A stretch of 64,000 nt of DNA, taken from NCBI GenBank assembly GCA_045535205.1, contig JAZSLF010000097.1, positions 7,729-71,728 on the forward strand, given 5' to 3'. The notes below the pieces were generated by a model. The model was given only the letters and a program-made list of their open reading frames with translations, made no database searches and was not told where the DNA came from. The stretch is from RUG14199 sp045535205 (GTDB taxonomy: Bacteria > Bacillota > Clostridia > Oscillospirales > CAG-272). Numbering within the stretch: position 1 is the stretch's first letter; every line of letters begins with the position of its first letter. This document shows positions 18,333 through 26,506 of the stretch, one piece after another. The position numbers were made by a program, and so were the translations under genes.

Positions 18333-18444
18333 TTCTATGTCCCCCTTAATACACTATTTGTATATATTATTGACCTATTTCAATAAATAATACAGTATAC
18401 GTACAATTTATATATAATATAATGAAACAAATATCATATTAAAA

Positions 18445-18475
18445 AAAACTGCAGTAAGCACTGCAGTTTTATTTA
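18445..18475. terminator. Terminator of the prfB operon
   Basis: Perfect 11-base arms AAAACTGCAGT / ACTGCAGTTTT with an AAGC loop, just downstream of the leftward rRNA methyltransferase gene. Confidence 0.85.
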
Positions 18476-18491
18476 TAACAAATAGTTTAGT

Positions 18492-19262
18492 TTATAGGTT
18501 CTGACGAAGCACCTCGTAGGACAGTATAGAAGCAGCACTTGCCGCTGAAAGAGAACCGTTGAAATCTCTGCCGTATTCAAGTCTGACAACAATATCACAC
18601 AAATCAAGAACTGAGCGAGAGATACCTCGTTTTTCTCCTCCTACTATAAGGAATAAAGGCTTCTTTAAATCAGCGTCGAACGCTGAAACTGAGTTTCTGA
18701 TACCTGCCGCAACTATTTTATAATCCTTACCTCTGAATACGGATACAGCATCCTCGGGTGAAGCAGCAAAAATCGGAATAAGCTCTGATGCTCCTGCTGA
18801 CGAACGGCAAACAACACCTGCGGCACTCATCCAATTGCGAGGCGAAAGAATTATTCCGTTCGCTCCGGCTGCAAATATCGTTCGTATGGCATAACCGAAA
18901 TTATAAGGATCCTCAATACCCTCTATCATTACGTAAAAGCCGCTACTGTCAATTTTGTCAGGAGCAAGACAGGGAATAGTTCTGTCCGAACAAAAAGCGA
19001 TAATACCGCCGTGGCTGTTACCTGTTGTAAAAGAGTCGATTTCTCCGCTGTCAACAAAGCTTATATCAAACCCCTCGGCTTTGGCACAGCGTTCAAGAAA
19101 AGCTATTTCTTTTTCTTTGCTCCTTCTCTTTGCATTATCGATCAAAACCCTCTCAATGTGACGGTCCGTTACACCGTTTTTTCTGCCGTTGATCACGGCA
19201 CTTATGGAGGTCATTCCTTCAAATACTGTTGAAGGAACCTGTCTGGTGGCTTCCTGCTTCAT
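18492..19262 (-). CDS. TrmH/SpoU family RNA 2'-O-ribose methyltransferase
   Basis: A 256-residue SPOUT-class enzyme that methylates ribose 2'-OH on rRNA or tRNA using SAM. Motif 1 is IEGIEDPYNFGYAIRT, motif 2 FLIVGGEKRGIS, and motif 3 FNGSLSAASAASILSYEV, together forming the trefoil-knot SAM site. Residues 1-90 form an N-terminal extension like the L30e-type substrate domain of RlmB. Motif 3 usually reads N-V-S after SL; here it is SAASAAS, a modest departure. The ATG shares a base with the prfB stop (TAATG), so translation is coupled to release factor 2. The RNA target is unknown. Confidence 0.88.
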   Translation of the reverse strand: MKQEATRQVPSTVFEGMTSISAVINGRKNGVTDRHIERVLIDNAKRRSKEKEIAFLERCAKAEGFDISFVDSGEIDSFTTGNSHGGIIAFCSDRTIPCLAPDKIDSSGFYVMIEGIEDPYNFGYAIRTIFAAGANGIILSPRNWMSAAGVVCRSSAGASELIPIFAASPEDAVSVFRGKDYKIVAAGIRNSVSAFDADLKKPLFLIVGGEKRGISRSVLDLCDIVVRLEYGRDFNGSLSAASAASILSYEVLRQNL

Positions 19263-20371
19263 TATTTGCCTGCGTTCATTTTAAGATATGCGTTTATAAA
19301 GCCGTCAATTTCACCGTCCATAACGGACTGAATATTGCCGTCCTCATAGCCTGTACGTGTATCCTTCGCAAGAGTGTAAGGCATAAACACATATGAACGT
19401 ATCTGTGCACCCCATTCAATATTTGTTTTAACCCCTTTGATGTCGTCGATTTTTTCAAGCTTTTCTCTTTGCTTAATTTCCATAAGTTTTGATTTTAGCA
19501 TCTTCATTGCAGTTTCCTTGTTCTGAAGCTGGCTTCTTTCTGTCTGACATCCGACAACAATGCCTGTGGGAATATGAAGAATTCTGATGGCGGAGTCGGT
19601 TTTATTAATATGCTGACCGCCCGCACCGCTTGAACGGTGGGCTGTGATCTCAAGGTCTTCATCACGAATTTCAATCGTATTATCATCCTCAAATTCAGGC
19701 ATAACTTCAACAGAAGCGAATGAAGTATGTCTTCTTCCGGAGGAATCAAACGGGGATACTCTTACAAGGCGGTGAACACCGTTTTCGCTTTTAAGATAGC
19801 CGTAGGCATTAATTCCTTCAACCATTATTGTTGCTGATTTAAGGCCTGCTTCTTCACCGTCAAGCCAGTCGATGAGCTTAACGTTATAGCCATGCTTTTC
19901 GCCCCATCTCGTATACATTCTGTAAAGCATAAGTGCCCAGTCCTGAGCCTCAGTTCCGCCTGCACCGGGATGAAAACTGAGAATAGCGTTATTTCTGTCA
20001 TATTCTCCTGAAAGAAGAATTTCAATTCTTTGACGTTCTTCTTCTTTTTCAATATCAGCAACATCATTTACGATTTCATCAACGAGAGATTCATCGTTCT
20101 CCTCGATGGCCATTTCACAAAGAACGAGAGTGTCCTCAACCTTTTGTACGAGCTTTTCGTAAGCTTCGATTTTTGATTTTAACTGTTTAATATTTCTGAG
20201 TATTTTTCCGGAATTATCCGAATCAGACCAAAAATTAGGATCAAGAGTAAGCTTTTCAAGCTCCTCGGCCTCATTTTTAAGATCATTTATACGCAAAGCT
20301 GCACCGAGTTCAACGAGCTTTTCATCAAAATTTGAAAGTGTATATTTTGCATCTTCAAGAGCGATAATCAC
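19262..20371 (-). CDS. prfB: Peptide chain release factor 2
   Basis: RF2 recognises UAA and UGA and triggers peptide release on the ribosome. The catalytic GGQ loop is present (SSGAGGQHINKT), as is the RF2 anticodon-like SPF motif in RVSPFDSSGRRHTS. The 369-residue frame is continuous from a GTG start with AAGGAGG eight bases upstream, so the programmed +1 frameshift that regulates RF2 in many bacteria is absent. It follows a 72-residue gene by 18 bases and overlaps the downstream methyltransferase by one base, forming a three-gene operon. Some RF2 sequences lack the frameshift naturally, so this is noteworthy but not abnormal. Confidence 0.97.
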   Translation of the reverse strand: MIIALEDAKYTLSNFDEKLVELGAALRINDLKNEAEELEKLTLDPNFWSDSDNSGKILRNIKQLKSKIEAYEKLVQKVEDTLVLCEMAIEENDESLVDEIVNDVADIEKEEERQRIEILLSGEYDRNNAILSFHPGAGGTEAQDWALMLYRMYTRWGEKHGYNVKLIDWLDGEEAGLKSATIMVEGINAYGYLKSENGVHRLVRVSPFDSSGRRHTSFASVEVMPEFEDDNTIEIRDEDLEITAHRSSGAGGQHINKTDSAIRILHIPTGIVVGCQTERSQLQNKETAMKMLKSKLMEIKQREKLEKIDDIKGVKTNIEWGAQIRSYVFMPYTLAKDTRTGYEDGNIQSVMDGEIDGFINAYLKMNAGK

Positions 20372-20389
20372 AATTAAATCCTCCTTAGG

Positions 20390-20608
20390 TTATTCTTCAT
20401 CAGACTCTATATCAATGTATTCAAGCGGCTCTACCTTTAAGGTCTTGGGCGGAATACGTTTCAGCGGATCATAAACAAATTTGCGGCAACAATAAGCAGC
20501 ATCTACAATTCCGTTTAATTCGCACAAAACATTATCAGGATCAAAAATCAGTCTTGAATGCTCACATTTGGCACAGATCTGCTCCAGTTCCATTTGTTTT
20601 ATCTTCAT
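20390..20608 (-). CDS. Small cysteine-rich conserved protein ahead of prfB
   Basis: A 72-residue soluble protein with CAKCEHSR near the N-terminus, then CELNGIV and YCCRKFVYDPLKR. The five cysteines could form a zinc-binding site. CGGAG precedes the ATG and it begins the prfB operon. The C-terminus is acidic (DIESDEE). I do not recognise a characterised family; the CRKFxYDPLKR ending is familiar from uncharacterised Clostridia proteins. Position suggests a link to translation, but that is inference only. Confidence 0.75.
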   Translation of the reverse strand: MKIKQMELEQICAKCEHSRLIFDPDNVLCELNGIVDAAYCCRKFVYDPLKRIPPKTLKVEPLEYIDIESDEE

Positions 20609-20639
20609 ATAAAACTCCGATCAAATTCTTACTTAGCTT

Positions 20640-20668
20640 ATTATACTTTAAATATATTAGGAAATCAA
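20640..20668 (-). promoter_or_regulatory. Promoter of the prfB operon
   Basis: Minus-strand TTGATT (20668-20663) and TATAAT (20645-20640) with a 17-base spacer; the -35 overlaps the end of ylbJ. Confidence 0.65.
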
Positions 20669-21723
20669 GACTTTTCTCGTGACTTATAAAGATTTAAACA
20701 AAATTGTATTGCGACAGTACATAAATAAGCAATGATTATTGTCAAAGTAACCAGCGAAGGCGTTCCTCCGTGTAAAACGTTTACAGTTCCGCTTTCCGTA
20801 GATGCAGACTGAAGTTCAATATTGGTCGGTAAAAAGCAATAACAAAAGACAGAGGTTAAAACTCCTTGCATTAGTTTAAGAATAAAGAAATGCCGCACGT
20901 TAATATTTTCTTTCCTTAAAAATATTATGCTCTGGAGTATTACGGACATACCGGAAAATCCGGCGGAGAACGCACAAACAGCAAGTGCATCCGAATATTG
21001 AAGCTGCACAGCCTCCGCACAGCCTCTCGACATCTCAAGTATTGCTGCAGTAATACATACAAAAACAGACGGAAGTCCTGCTTTATTTATAATTCCGGCA
21101 GAATAATTGATTATTATTGAAAAAAATGAAATAAAGGCAGCAATATTTATACATGATATTGCAGAGCCTGTAACTGAATTTTTAAAGCTTTCCAAGAGGT
21201 CATAACGGTTACTGTCATATACCGTATGATTTTGGTTTGTTCGGTATATTTGCCTCTTTGTTAAAAGCAAGTATAAAACAGAAACAATTACAGAACACAA
21301 TAATTGGGTTGCATATAAGAATACTCCGATATTTCTGCACGAAAACAGTTTTTCACCAACGTAAAAGATCAAAAAAGACGGGCTTACGTTATTACATAAA
21401 ACAGCCGATATTACAGCTCCTTTTTCAGAAATGTCACCCTCGCTTTTCATTCTCGATGTCAGCTTCGCACCGATGGGAAATCCACACAGATTTGATAAAA
21501 CAAAGACAAATATATATTTATTTAAACGGTTACTGCTTTTGTCAGTATGATAGAGTAAGGAAATTATTAAATCCGATACTACCATCAGCGGAAATATTGA
21601 CGGAATTATTCCTTTTGTTGTATTAATGACGGCACCGAGTACAGCCTCACTTGCTACTGCGGGGGAAACAACTATTGCCGAAAGTAAAACAGCAAGTATC
21701 AAAGACAATATCAATCTTTTCAT
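20665..21723 (-). CDS. ylbJ: Sporulation integral membrane protein YlbJ
   Basis: A 352-residue polytopic membrane protein. It begins with a hydrophobic segment, and NLCGFPIGAKLTSRMK plus AVLCNNVSPSFLIFYVG mark the YlbJ family, related to nucleoside-recognition (Gate) domain transporters. In Bacillus, YlbJ is a mother-cell sigma-E-dependent protein needed for spore cortex formation. GGATA lies before the ATG. It is divergent from yqfC, another mother-cell gene, so the 112-base gap may carry sporulation promoters for both; I could not identify a convincing pair of sigma-E boxes. Confidence 0.9.
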   Translation of the reverse strand: MKRLILSLILAVLLSAIVVSPAVASEAVLGAVINTTKGIIPSIFPLMVVSDLIISLLYHTDKSSNRLNKYIFVFVLSNLCGFPIGAKLTSRMKSEGDISEKGAVISAVLCNNVSPSFLIFYVGEKLFSCRNIGVFLYATQLLCSVIVSVLYLLLTKRQIYRTNQNHTVYDSNRYDLLESFKNSVTGSAISCINIAAFISFFSIIINYSAGIINKAGLPSVFVCITAAILEMSRGCAEAVQLQYSDALAVCAFSAGFSGMSVILQSIIFLRKENINVRHFFILKLMQGVLTSVFCYCFLPTNIELQSASTESGTVNVLHGGTPSLVTLTIIIAYLCTVAIQFCLNLYKSREKS

Positions 21724-21835
21724 TTGGAATATCCTTAAATATTGAATTTAGTAAGTATTGAGTGCATATTTTTATAATACATATCTAGTCATTATAATTT
21801 ATTATTCATGACTGAAAAATATTACGGAGGTGCAT

Positions 21836-22105
21836 ATGAAGGGTAAAGGTAAATACATATTCGAAAAACTTACGGATATAGGAGCCGAAATAACAAGCAA
21901 TACTGTAGTGGAGATACACATCGGGACGGTTTGCTACGTTTCGGGATGTAACAGTATCACGTCTTACGAAGATGATTGTATAAAAATGAACTGTGGTGAT
22001 GTAGAGCTGTCTTTTGAAGGCAACGGACTGAGTCTTGAAAATCTGATCAACGGACAGCTGTCTGTTTGCGGAAAGATCAAAAAGGTGGAGTTTATGTATG
22101 ATTAA
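21836..22105 (+). CDS. yqfC: Sporulation protein YqfC
   Basis: An 89-residue YabP/YqfC family protein (KLTDIGAEITSNTVVEIH, and LSLENLINGQLSVCGKIKKVEF at the end). In Bacillus it is sigma-E-controlled, with an unclear role in spore development. A GTG at 21830 would extend it by two codons but overlaps the GGAGG site, so the ATG at 21836 is chosen. It overlaps yqfD by eight bases and heads the conserved run down to mutS2. Confidence 0.93.
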   Translation: MKGKGKYIFEKLTDIGAEITSNTVVEIHIGTVCYVSGCNSITSYEDDCIKMNCGDVELSFEGNGLSLENLINGQLSVCGKIKKVEFMYD

Positions 22106-23279
22106 TTATTTTACATTTATCATATGCGGAAGCTACAGAATAACACTTCCCGTAAAATACAGAGAATCAGCTGTCAATCATCTTTTGAAAAACAAGATAA
22201 GATACAAAAATTTGACAAATAACGGAATAGAGTTCGGATTTGATATTTTATCCTTCAGTAAAAAGAGGCTGACGGAGTCATTCAGAGAAAAAGCAATTCC
22301 GTTTTCTGAAAGCAAAATAAAAGGTGCACCAAAGCTGCTGTTAAAATACCGCAACAGATACGGTATTTTTATAGGAATTATCATCTTTTTCATAGCTGTT
22401 TTCCTTTCTCAAAACTATGTTTGGTATATGGATGTGAAGGGCTGTAAAAACGTATCGCCGGAATCGGTATTGGAAAATCTTGAACAATTGGGATTTACAT
22501 ACGGAACAAATTACAAAAAAACAGATTTCGATTACCTCAGACATAATTATCTCAAAATTAACGATGACCTGTGTTGGATCTCCGTAAATATGCAGGGAAC
22601 GTATGCACACGTTGAAGTAAGGGAGCTGTCAGACCCTCCGGATAAGTTAAATTCGGGGTGCTCAAACATAATAGCTTCGGAAAGCGGACAAATAGTAATC
22701 GTTGAATGCTACGAAGGCTCACCCGCCGTCTCGTCGGGTGATTACGTTACATCTGGAGATCTGCTCATAAGCGGACTCATGACATCCGGTGAGGACAGCT
22801 TGAGATACGAAAGAGCCGACGGACGTGTTTTAGCTCAGGTCGAACGCAAATTCAAAGTGATAATTCCCAAAACAAAGCTGAATAAAACTTATACAGAAGA
22901 ACAAAAGAGAGATGTTGAATTGATTTTTTTCAAAAAAACTGTAAAAGTTTTCGGAAACTGTAGAATTTCGTATGCGGAATATGATACAATAATAAATAAA
23001 CAACAGTTGAATTTATTCGGCTATATTGATCTTCCGTTATTTGTTAACTTAAAAACATATGTCCCGTATTCAAGCGAAAGCATAGAGCTATCGGAAACAG
23101 AGATTTCGGAAATGAAAAAGAAATTGATTTCAAAGAGAACTGCGGAAGCCGCAAGCGATGCTGAGCTTATCGCCGTTGAAACGGTAGAATTTGAAAAAGA
23201 AAACGAGCTTATCGTTATAGGAACGGTAACCTGTGTTGCGGATATAGGGGAGAGTATTGAAGTCGATATACAAAACTGA
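22098..23279 (+). CDS. yqfD: Sporulation protein YqfD
   Basis: A 393-residue protein with one membrane segment at about residues 92-112 (FIGIIIFFIAVFLSQNYVW) separating a small cytoplasmic domain from a large extracytoplasmic one. The region after it (MDVKGCKNVSPESVLENL, and LCWISVNMQGTYAHVEVREL) is the YqfD/SpoIV-type signature with a POTRA-like feel. YqfD is a mother-cell membrane protein of sporulation. It overlaps yqfC and lies 15 bases before phoH. Confidence 0.93.
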   Translation: MINYFTFIICGSYRITLPVKYRESAVNHLLKNKIRYKNLTNNGIEFGFDILSFSKKRLTESFREKAIPFSESKIKGAPKLLLKYRNRYGIFIGIIIFFIAVFLSQNYVWYMDVKGCKNVSPESVLENLEQLGFTYGTNYKKTDFDYLRHNYLKINDDLCWISVNMQGTYAHVEVRELSDPPDKLNSGCSNIIASESGQIVIVECYEGSPAVSSGDYVTSGDLLISGLMTSGEDSLRYERADGRVLAQVERKFKVIIPKTKLNKTYTEEQKRDVELIFFKKTVKVFGNCRISYAEYDTIINKQQLNLFGYIDLPLFVNLKTYVPYSSESIELSETEISEMKKKLISKRTAEAASDAELIAVETVEFEKENELIVIGTVTCVADIGESIEVDIQN

Positions 23280-23294
23280 AAAAATATAAAGCAG

Positions 23295-24335
23295 GTGACT
23301 GTCATCAAAAGACTTTTAAACACACAAAGTACAGAAATGACTGCCAAGATATTCGGCAGCTATGATAAAAACGTAAGAAGGCTTGAGGATAGCTTCGGGG
23401 TCAGAATTACAAACAGAAATTCAGACGAAGCTTTCGGTGACGTTATCGTTATTGACGGAGAAGATTCAGCGTGCGAAAACGCTTATAAAGCGATGGTATA
23501 CATGAAAAAGATCGCAACTCTTAACGATGATGTAACCGATCAGAACGTTGAATACGCAATAGGTATGGTAAGCGACGACAGATTTGAAGAGTTGGAGGGG
23601 TTCGACGAGGATTGCTTTTGTGTAACTGCAAAAGGAAAACCCGTTAAGGCGAAAACAGTCGGTCAAAAGAAATATGTCGATGCAATACGCAAAAACACCG
23701 TCGTTCTCGGCGTAGGACCTGCAGGCACAGGTAAAACATATCTTGCCGTTGCCATGGCTGTAAAAGCACTTAGGGCACATGAAGTATCAAGAATAATTCT
23801 TACTCGTCCCGCTGTCGAAGCAGGGGAGAGACTTGGATTTCTTCCGGGTGATCTTCAAAGTAAGATAGATCCTTATCTCAGACCTTTGTACGATGCCCTC
23901 TATGATATGCTCGGACCTGAGAACTGTCAAAGACTGATGGAGAAAATGACCATAGAAATTGCCCCTCTCGCATACATGAGAGGCCGAACTCTTGACGATT
24001 CATTTATAATTCTTGACGAAGCTCAGAACACGACCTGTGAACAAATGAAAATGTTTCTTACAAGACTCGGTCAGGGCTCTAAGGCCGTAGTCACGGGTGA
24101 CCTTACTCAGACAGACCTTCCTCACGGGCAAAAAAGCGGTCTTGCACAGGCGGTCAGAATACTTGAAGGTGTTGAAGATATCGTAATACATCAGTTTACT
24201 GAAAGAGACGTAGTGCGACACAGACTTGTACAGCGAATAATTGCGGCTTACGATAAATACGAGCGAACAAGATCTGCCCGTACAGATAAAGTAAAATATA
24301 AAGTAAAAAGGAATAACAGCGGAGAGAAAAAATGA
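23295..24335 (+). CDS. phoH: PhoH family ATPase
   Basis: A 346-residue P-loop ATPase of the PhoH/PhoL type, linked to RNA and ribosome metabolism. Walker A is GPAGTGKTYLAVAMAV and Walker B DDSFIILDEAQNTT; PAVEAGERLGFLPGDL is also diagnostic. An N-terminal KH-like region (residues 1-80) precedes. The start is uncertain: the GTG at 23295 has only a weak ribosome site, but homology appears to run upstream of the ATG at 23338. Its stop overlaps the ybeY ATG by four bases, giving translational coupling. Confidence 0.93.
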   Translation: MTVIKRLLNTQSTEMTAKIFGSYDKNVRRLEDSFGVRITNRNSDEAFGDVIVIDGEDSACENAYKAMVYMKKIATLNDDVTDQNVEYAIGMVSDDRFEELEGFDEDCFCVTAKGKPVKAKTVGQKKYVDAIRKNTVVLGVGPAGTGKTYLAVAMAVKALRAHEVSRIILTRPAVEAGERLGFLPGDLQSKIDPYLRPLYDALYDMLGPENCQRLMEKMTIEIAPLAYMRGRTLDDSFIILDEAQNTTCEQMKMFLTRLGQGSKAVVTGDLTQTDLPHGQKSGLAQAVRILEGVEDIVIHQFTERDVVRHRLVQRIIAAYDKYERTRSARTDKVKYKVKRNNSGEKK

Positions 24336-24802
24336 GCATTACCGTATATTACAGCAATAAGTTAAAAGAAACCACCGAAACAATAGGTCTTCTTTTCCTC
24401 GTAAAAAAAGCAATCAGAGAAACACTCGATTATATGAATTTCCCTTATGATACGGAAGTTTCGGTTACATTTTGCGGTGACGAGCATATCCGTACTCTTA
24501 ATGCAAAATTCAGAAATAAGGATACCGTAACAGACGTACTGTCATTTCCTCTCAATGATTTCAGAAACGGAGACGTGCCCGACGAAGAGCTGACAGAGCT
24601 CGGCGATATTGTGATCAATCTTAAAAGAGCAAAAGAACAAGCGGACGAATACGGACATACCTATGAAAGAGAAGTCGCTTTTTTGGCGGTTCATTCAACG
24701 CTTCACCTTCTCGGAATTGACCATGAAGTATCAGAGGAAGAAGATAAATTCATGTGCGAGCTTCAAAATGAAGTGATGAAAAAACTCGGACTTACAAGAT
24801 AA
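24332..24802 (+). CDS. ybeY: Endoribonuclease YbeY
   Basis: A 156-residue zinc-dependent RNase involved in 16S rRNA maturation and ribosome quality control. The metal-binding signature is VHSTLHLLGIDHE, with the three histidines in the HxxxHxxxxxH spacing; RNKDTVTDVLSFP and LGDIVINLKRAKEQA are the other family motifs. It is coupled to phoH by a four-base overlap and precedes era by 17 bases. The genes often found between phoH, ybeY and era (yqfF, dgkA, cdd) are missing here. Confidence 0.96.
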   Translation: MSITVYYSNKLKETTETIGLLFLVKKAIRETLDYMNFPYDTEVSVTFCGDEHIRTLNAKFRNKDTVTDVLSFPLNDFRNGDVPDEELTELGDIVINLKRAKEQADEYGHTYEREVAFLAVHSTLHLLGIDHEVSEEEDKFMCELQNEVMKKLGLTR

Positions 24803-24819
24803 GCTGTGAGGTAAAAACA

Positions 24820-25716
24820 ATGAAAAAAACAGGCTTTATTTCTATAGTAGGACGTCCCAACGTAGGCAAATCAACTCTTTTGAATGCAATTTTAGGAGAA
24901 AAAATTGCCATAGTTTCCAGCAAGCCCCAGACTACACGAAACAGAATTACAGGAATTCACACAGTAGGTGAAAACCAATTTGTATTTCTTGATACCCCCG
25001 GTGTGCACAGCCCCAAAACAAAACTCGGCAGCTATATGATGAAATCGGTACGAAGCTCAATAGTATCCTCTGATGCCGTTGTATTTATAGTTGAAGCGGG
25101 ATACCCCGCAGGAGAGATTGAAAAGAGAATTATCCAGAAGATCAAAAAAAGCGGTCTGCCTTGTGTTATCGTCATAAACAAGATCGACCTTGTAAACAGA
25201 GAAAGACTTGCAGAAACAATAGCCGAATACTCAACTCTTCATAATTTTGATGCATATGTACCTGTAAGTGCGGCAAAAGGTAAAAATGTTGAAATAGTTC
25301 TTGAGGAATGTGAAAAATTCCTTTATGAATCTGAATGGATGTTCCCCGACGATATAGTGACCGACCAACCCGAAAGACAGATCGCTGCTGAAATAGTCAG
25401 AGAAAAGCTTCTCAGAATGCTTAGTGATGAGATTCCCCACGGGACAGCTGTTGTCATCGAAGAATTTAAGGATGAAGGAAAAATCATCAAAATCCGTGCG
25501 GAAATTTTCTGTGAAAGACAGTCTCACAAAGGTATTATTCTCGGCAAAGGCGGAGAAATGCTTAAAAAAATAGGCACCTACGCAAGAGAAGATATGGAAG
25601 AGTTTTTCGGTGTTCAGGTATACCTGAATTTATGGGTAAAGGTCAAGGAAAAATGGCGTGACAGCGATTCTAATCTCAGCAATTTCGGCTTTAATCCCGC
25701 AAAGATCGATTCATAA
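24820..25716 (+). CDS. era: GTPase Era
   Basis: A 298-residue GTPase that binds the 3' end of 16S rRNA during 30S assembly. G1 is GRPNVGKST, G3 DTPGVH, and G4 NKID; the C-terminal KH domain has IILGKGGEMLKKIGTYAR and ends with VYLNLWVKVKEKWRD. The length is standard. GTGAGG is the ribosome site. It sits between ybeY and recO in the conserved order. Confidence 0.97.
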   Translation: MKKTGFISIVGRPNVGKSTLLNAILGEKIAIVSSKPQTTRNRITGIHTVGENQFVFLDTPGVHSPKTKLGSYMMKSVRSSIVSSDAVVFIVEAGYPAGEIEKRIIQKIKKSGLPCVIVINKIDLVNRERLAETIAEYSTLHNFDAYVPVSAAKGKNVEIVLEECEKFLYESEWMFPDDIVTDQPERQIAAEIVREKLLRMLSDEIPHGTAVVIEEFKDEGKIIKIRAEIFCERQSHKGIILGKGGEMLKKIGTYAREDMEEFFGVQVYLNLWVKVKEKWRDSDSNLSNFGFNPAKIDS

Positions 25717-25721
25717 GAATA

Positions 25722-26495
25722 ATGGAAGAATTAACCGTTAAGGCTCTTGTTGTTAAAAGCGTAGATTACGGTGATTTCGATAAATTGCTTACCCTTGTCA
25801 CAGAAGACAAGGGTAAACTGACAGTTACGGTAAAGGGTGGAAAAAGTCTCAGAAGCAAATTTGTTTCTGTAAGTGAACCTTTTACTTATGCTGTTTTCAA
25901 CCTACGCAAATCCAATAAATATTTTTATGTATACGACAGTGATCTGCTTGAGGATTTTTACCTTCTGAGAGACTCTATAGAAAAGCTTTCGCTTGCCGCA
26001 TATATTTGTGACATTACAGCTGAGCTGTCACTTGAAGGCATAAGTGAGCCTGAAATATTACAGCTGTCACTGAATACCCTTTATGCATTAGCATATAAGG
26101 AGGAATACGATATTGCTCTGATAAAAGGTGCCTTTGAATTTAAAGCTGCCGTTATCGGAGGATTTATGCCGGATCTTACTGGGTGCGACTTGTGTTCAAA
26201 AACAGACGGGGAAACGATGTATCTTGATATAAGAGGAGGCAGACTTCTTTGTGAAAGCTGTATCTCCTTAGGAAGCGAAACAACCGGACTTGATCCCAAT
26301 TCAATTATAGTCCCCGTTACCGTTCCCGTAATTTTATCTCTGATATATATAGCCACAAGCCGAATACAGAGGTTTTTATCATTCAGACTTGATAAAAGCG
26401 AGCTTGGTCTGTTTTCTGCCGTGACCGAAAAGTATCTTATTAACCATCTTGAAAAGGAATTTTATACTTTGGATTTTTATAAATCCGTTATGTAA
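25722..26495 (+). CDS. recO: DNA repair protein RecO
   Basis: A 257-residue mediator that helps load RecA on SSB-coated DNA. The N-terminal OB fold has VKALVVKSVDYGDFDKLLTL and KGKLTVTVKGGKSLRSKF; the C-terminal zinc finger is visible as CDLCSK and CESC. It lies five bases after era and eleven before mutS2, clearly in one transcript. Confidence 0.93.
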   Translation: MEELTVKALVVKSVDYGDFDKLLTLVTEDKGKLTVTVKGGKSLRSKFVSVSEPFTYAVFNLRKSNKYFYVYDSDLLEDFYLLRDSIEKLSLAAYICDITAELSLEGISEPEILQLSLNTLYALAYKEEYDIALIKGAFEFKAAVIGGFMPDLTGCDLCSKTDGETMYLDIRGGRLLCESCISLGSETTGLDPNSIIVPVTVPVILSLIYIATSRIQRFLSFRLDKSELGLFSAVTEKYLINHLEKEFYTLDFYKSVM

Positions 26496-26506
26496 TTATA
26501 GTTAAT

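Noticed and set aside
20290..20371. Programmed frameshift site at the start of prfB
   Set aside because: The frame is uninterrupted from a well-placed GTG and I see no in-frame TGA with a slippery CTT before it.
21724..21835. Sigma-E promoters in the ylbJ-yqfC gap
   Set aside because: CATATT- and CATA-like boxes exist but their spacing does not fit the consensus, so I do not report them.
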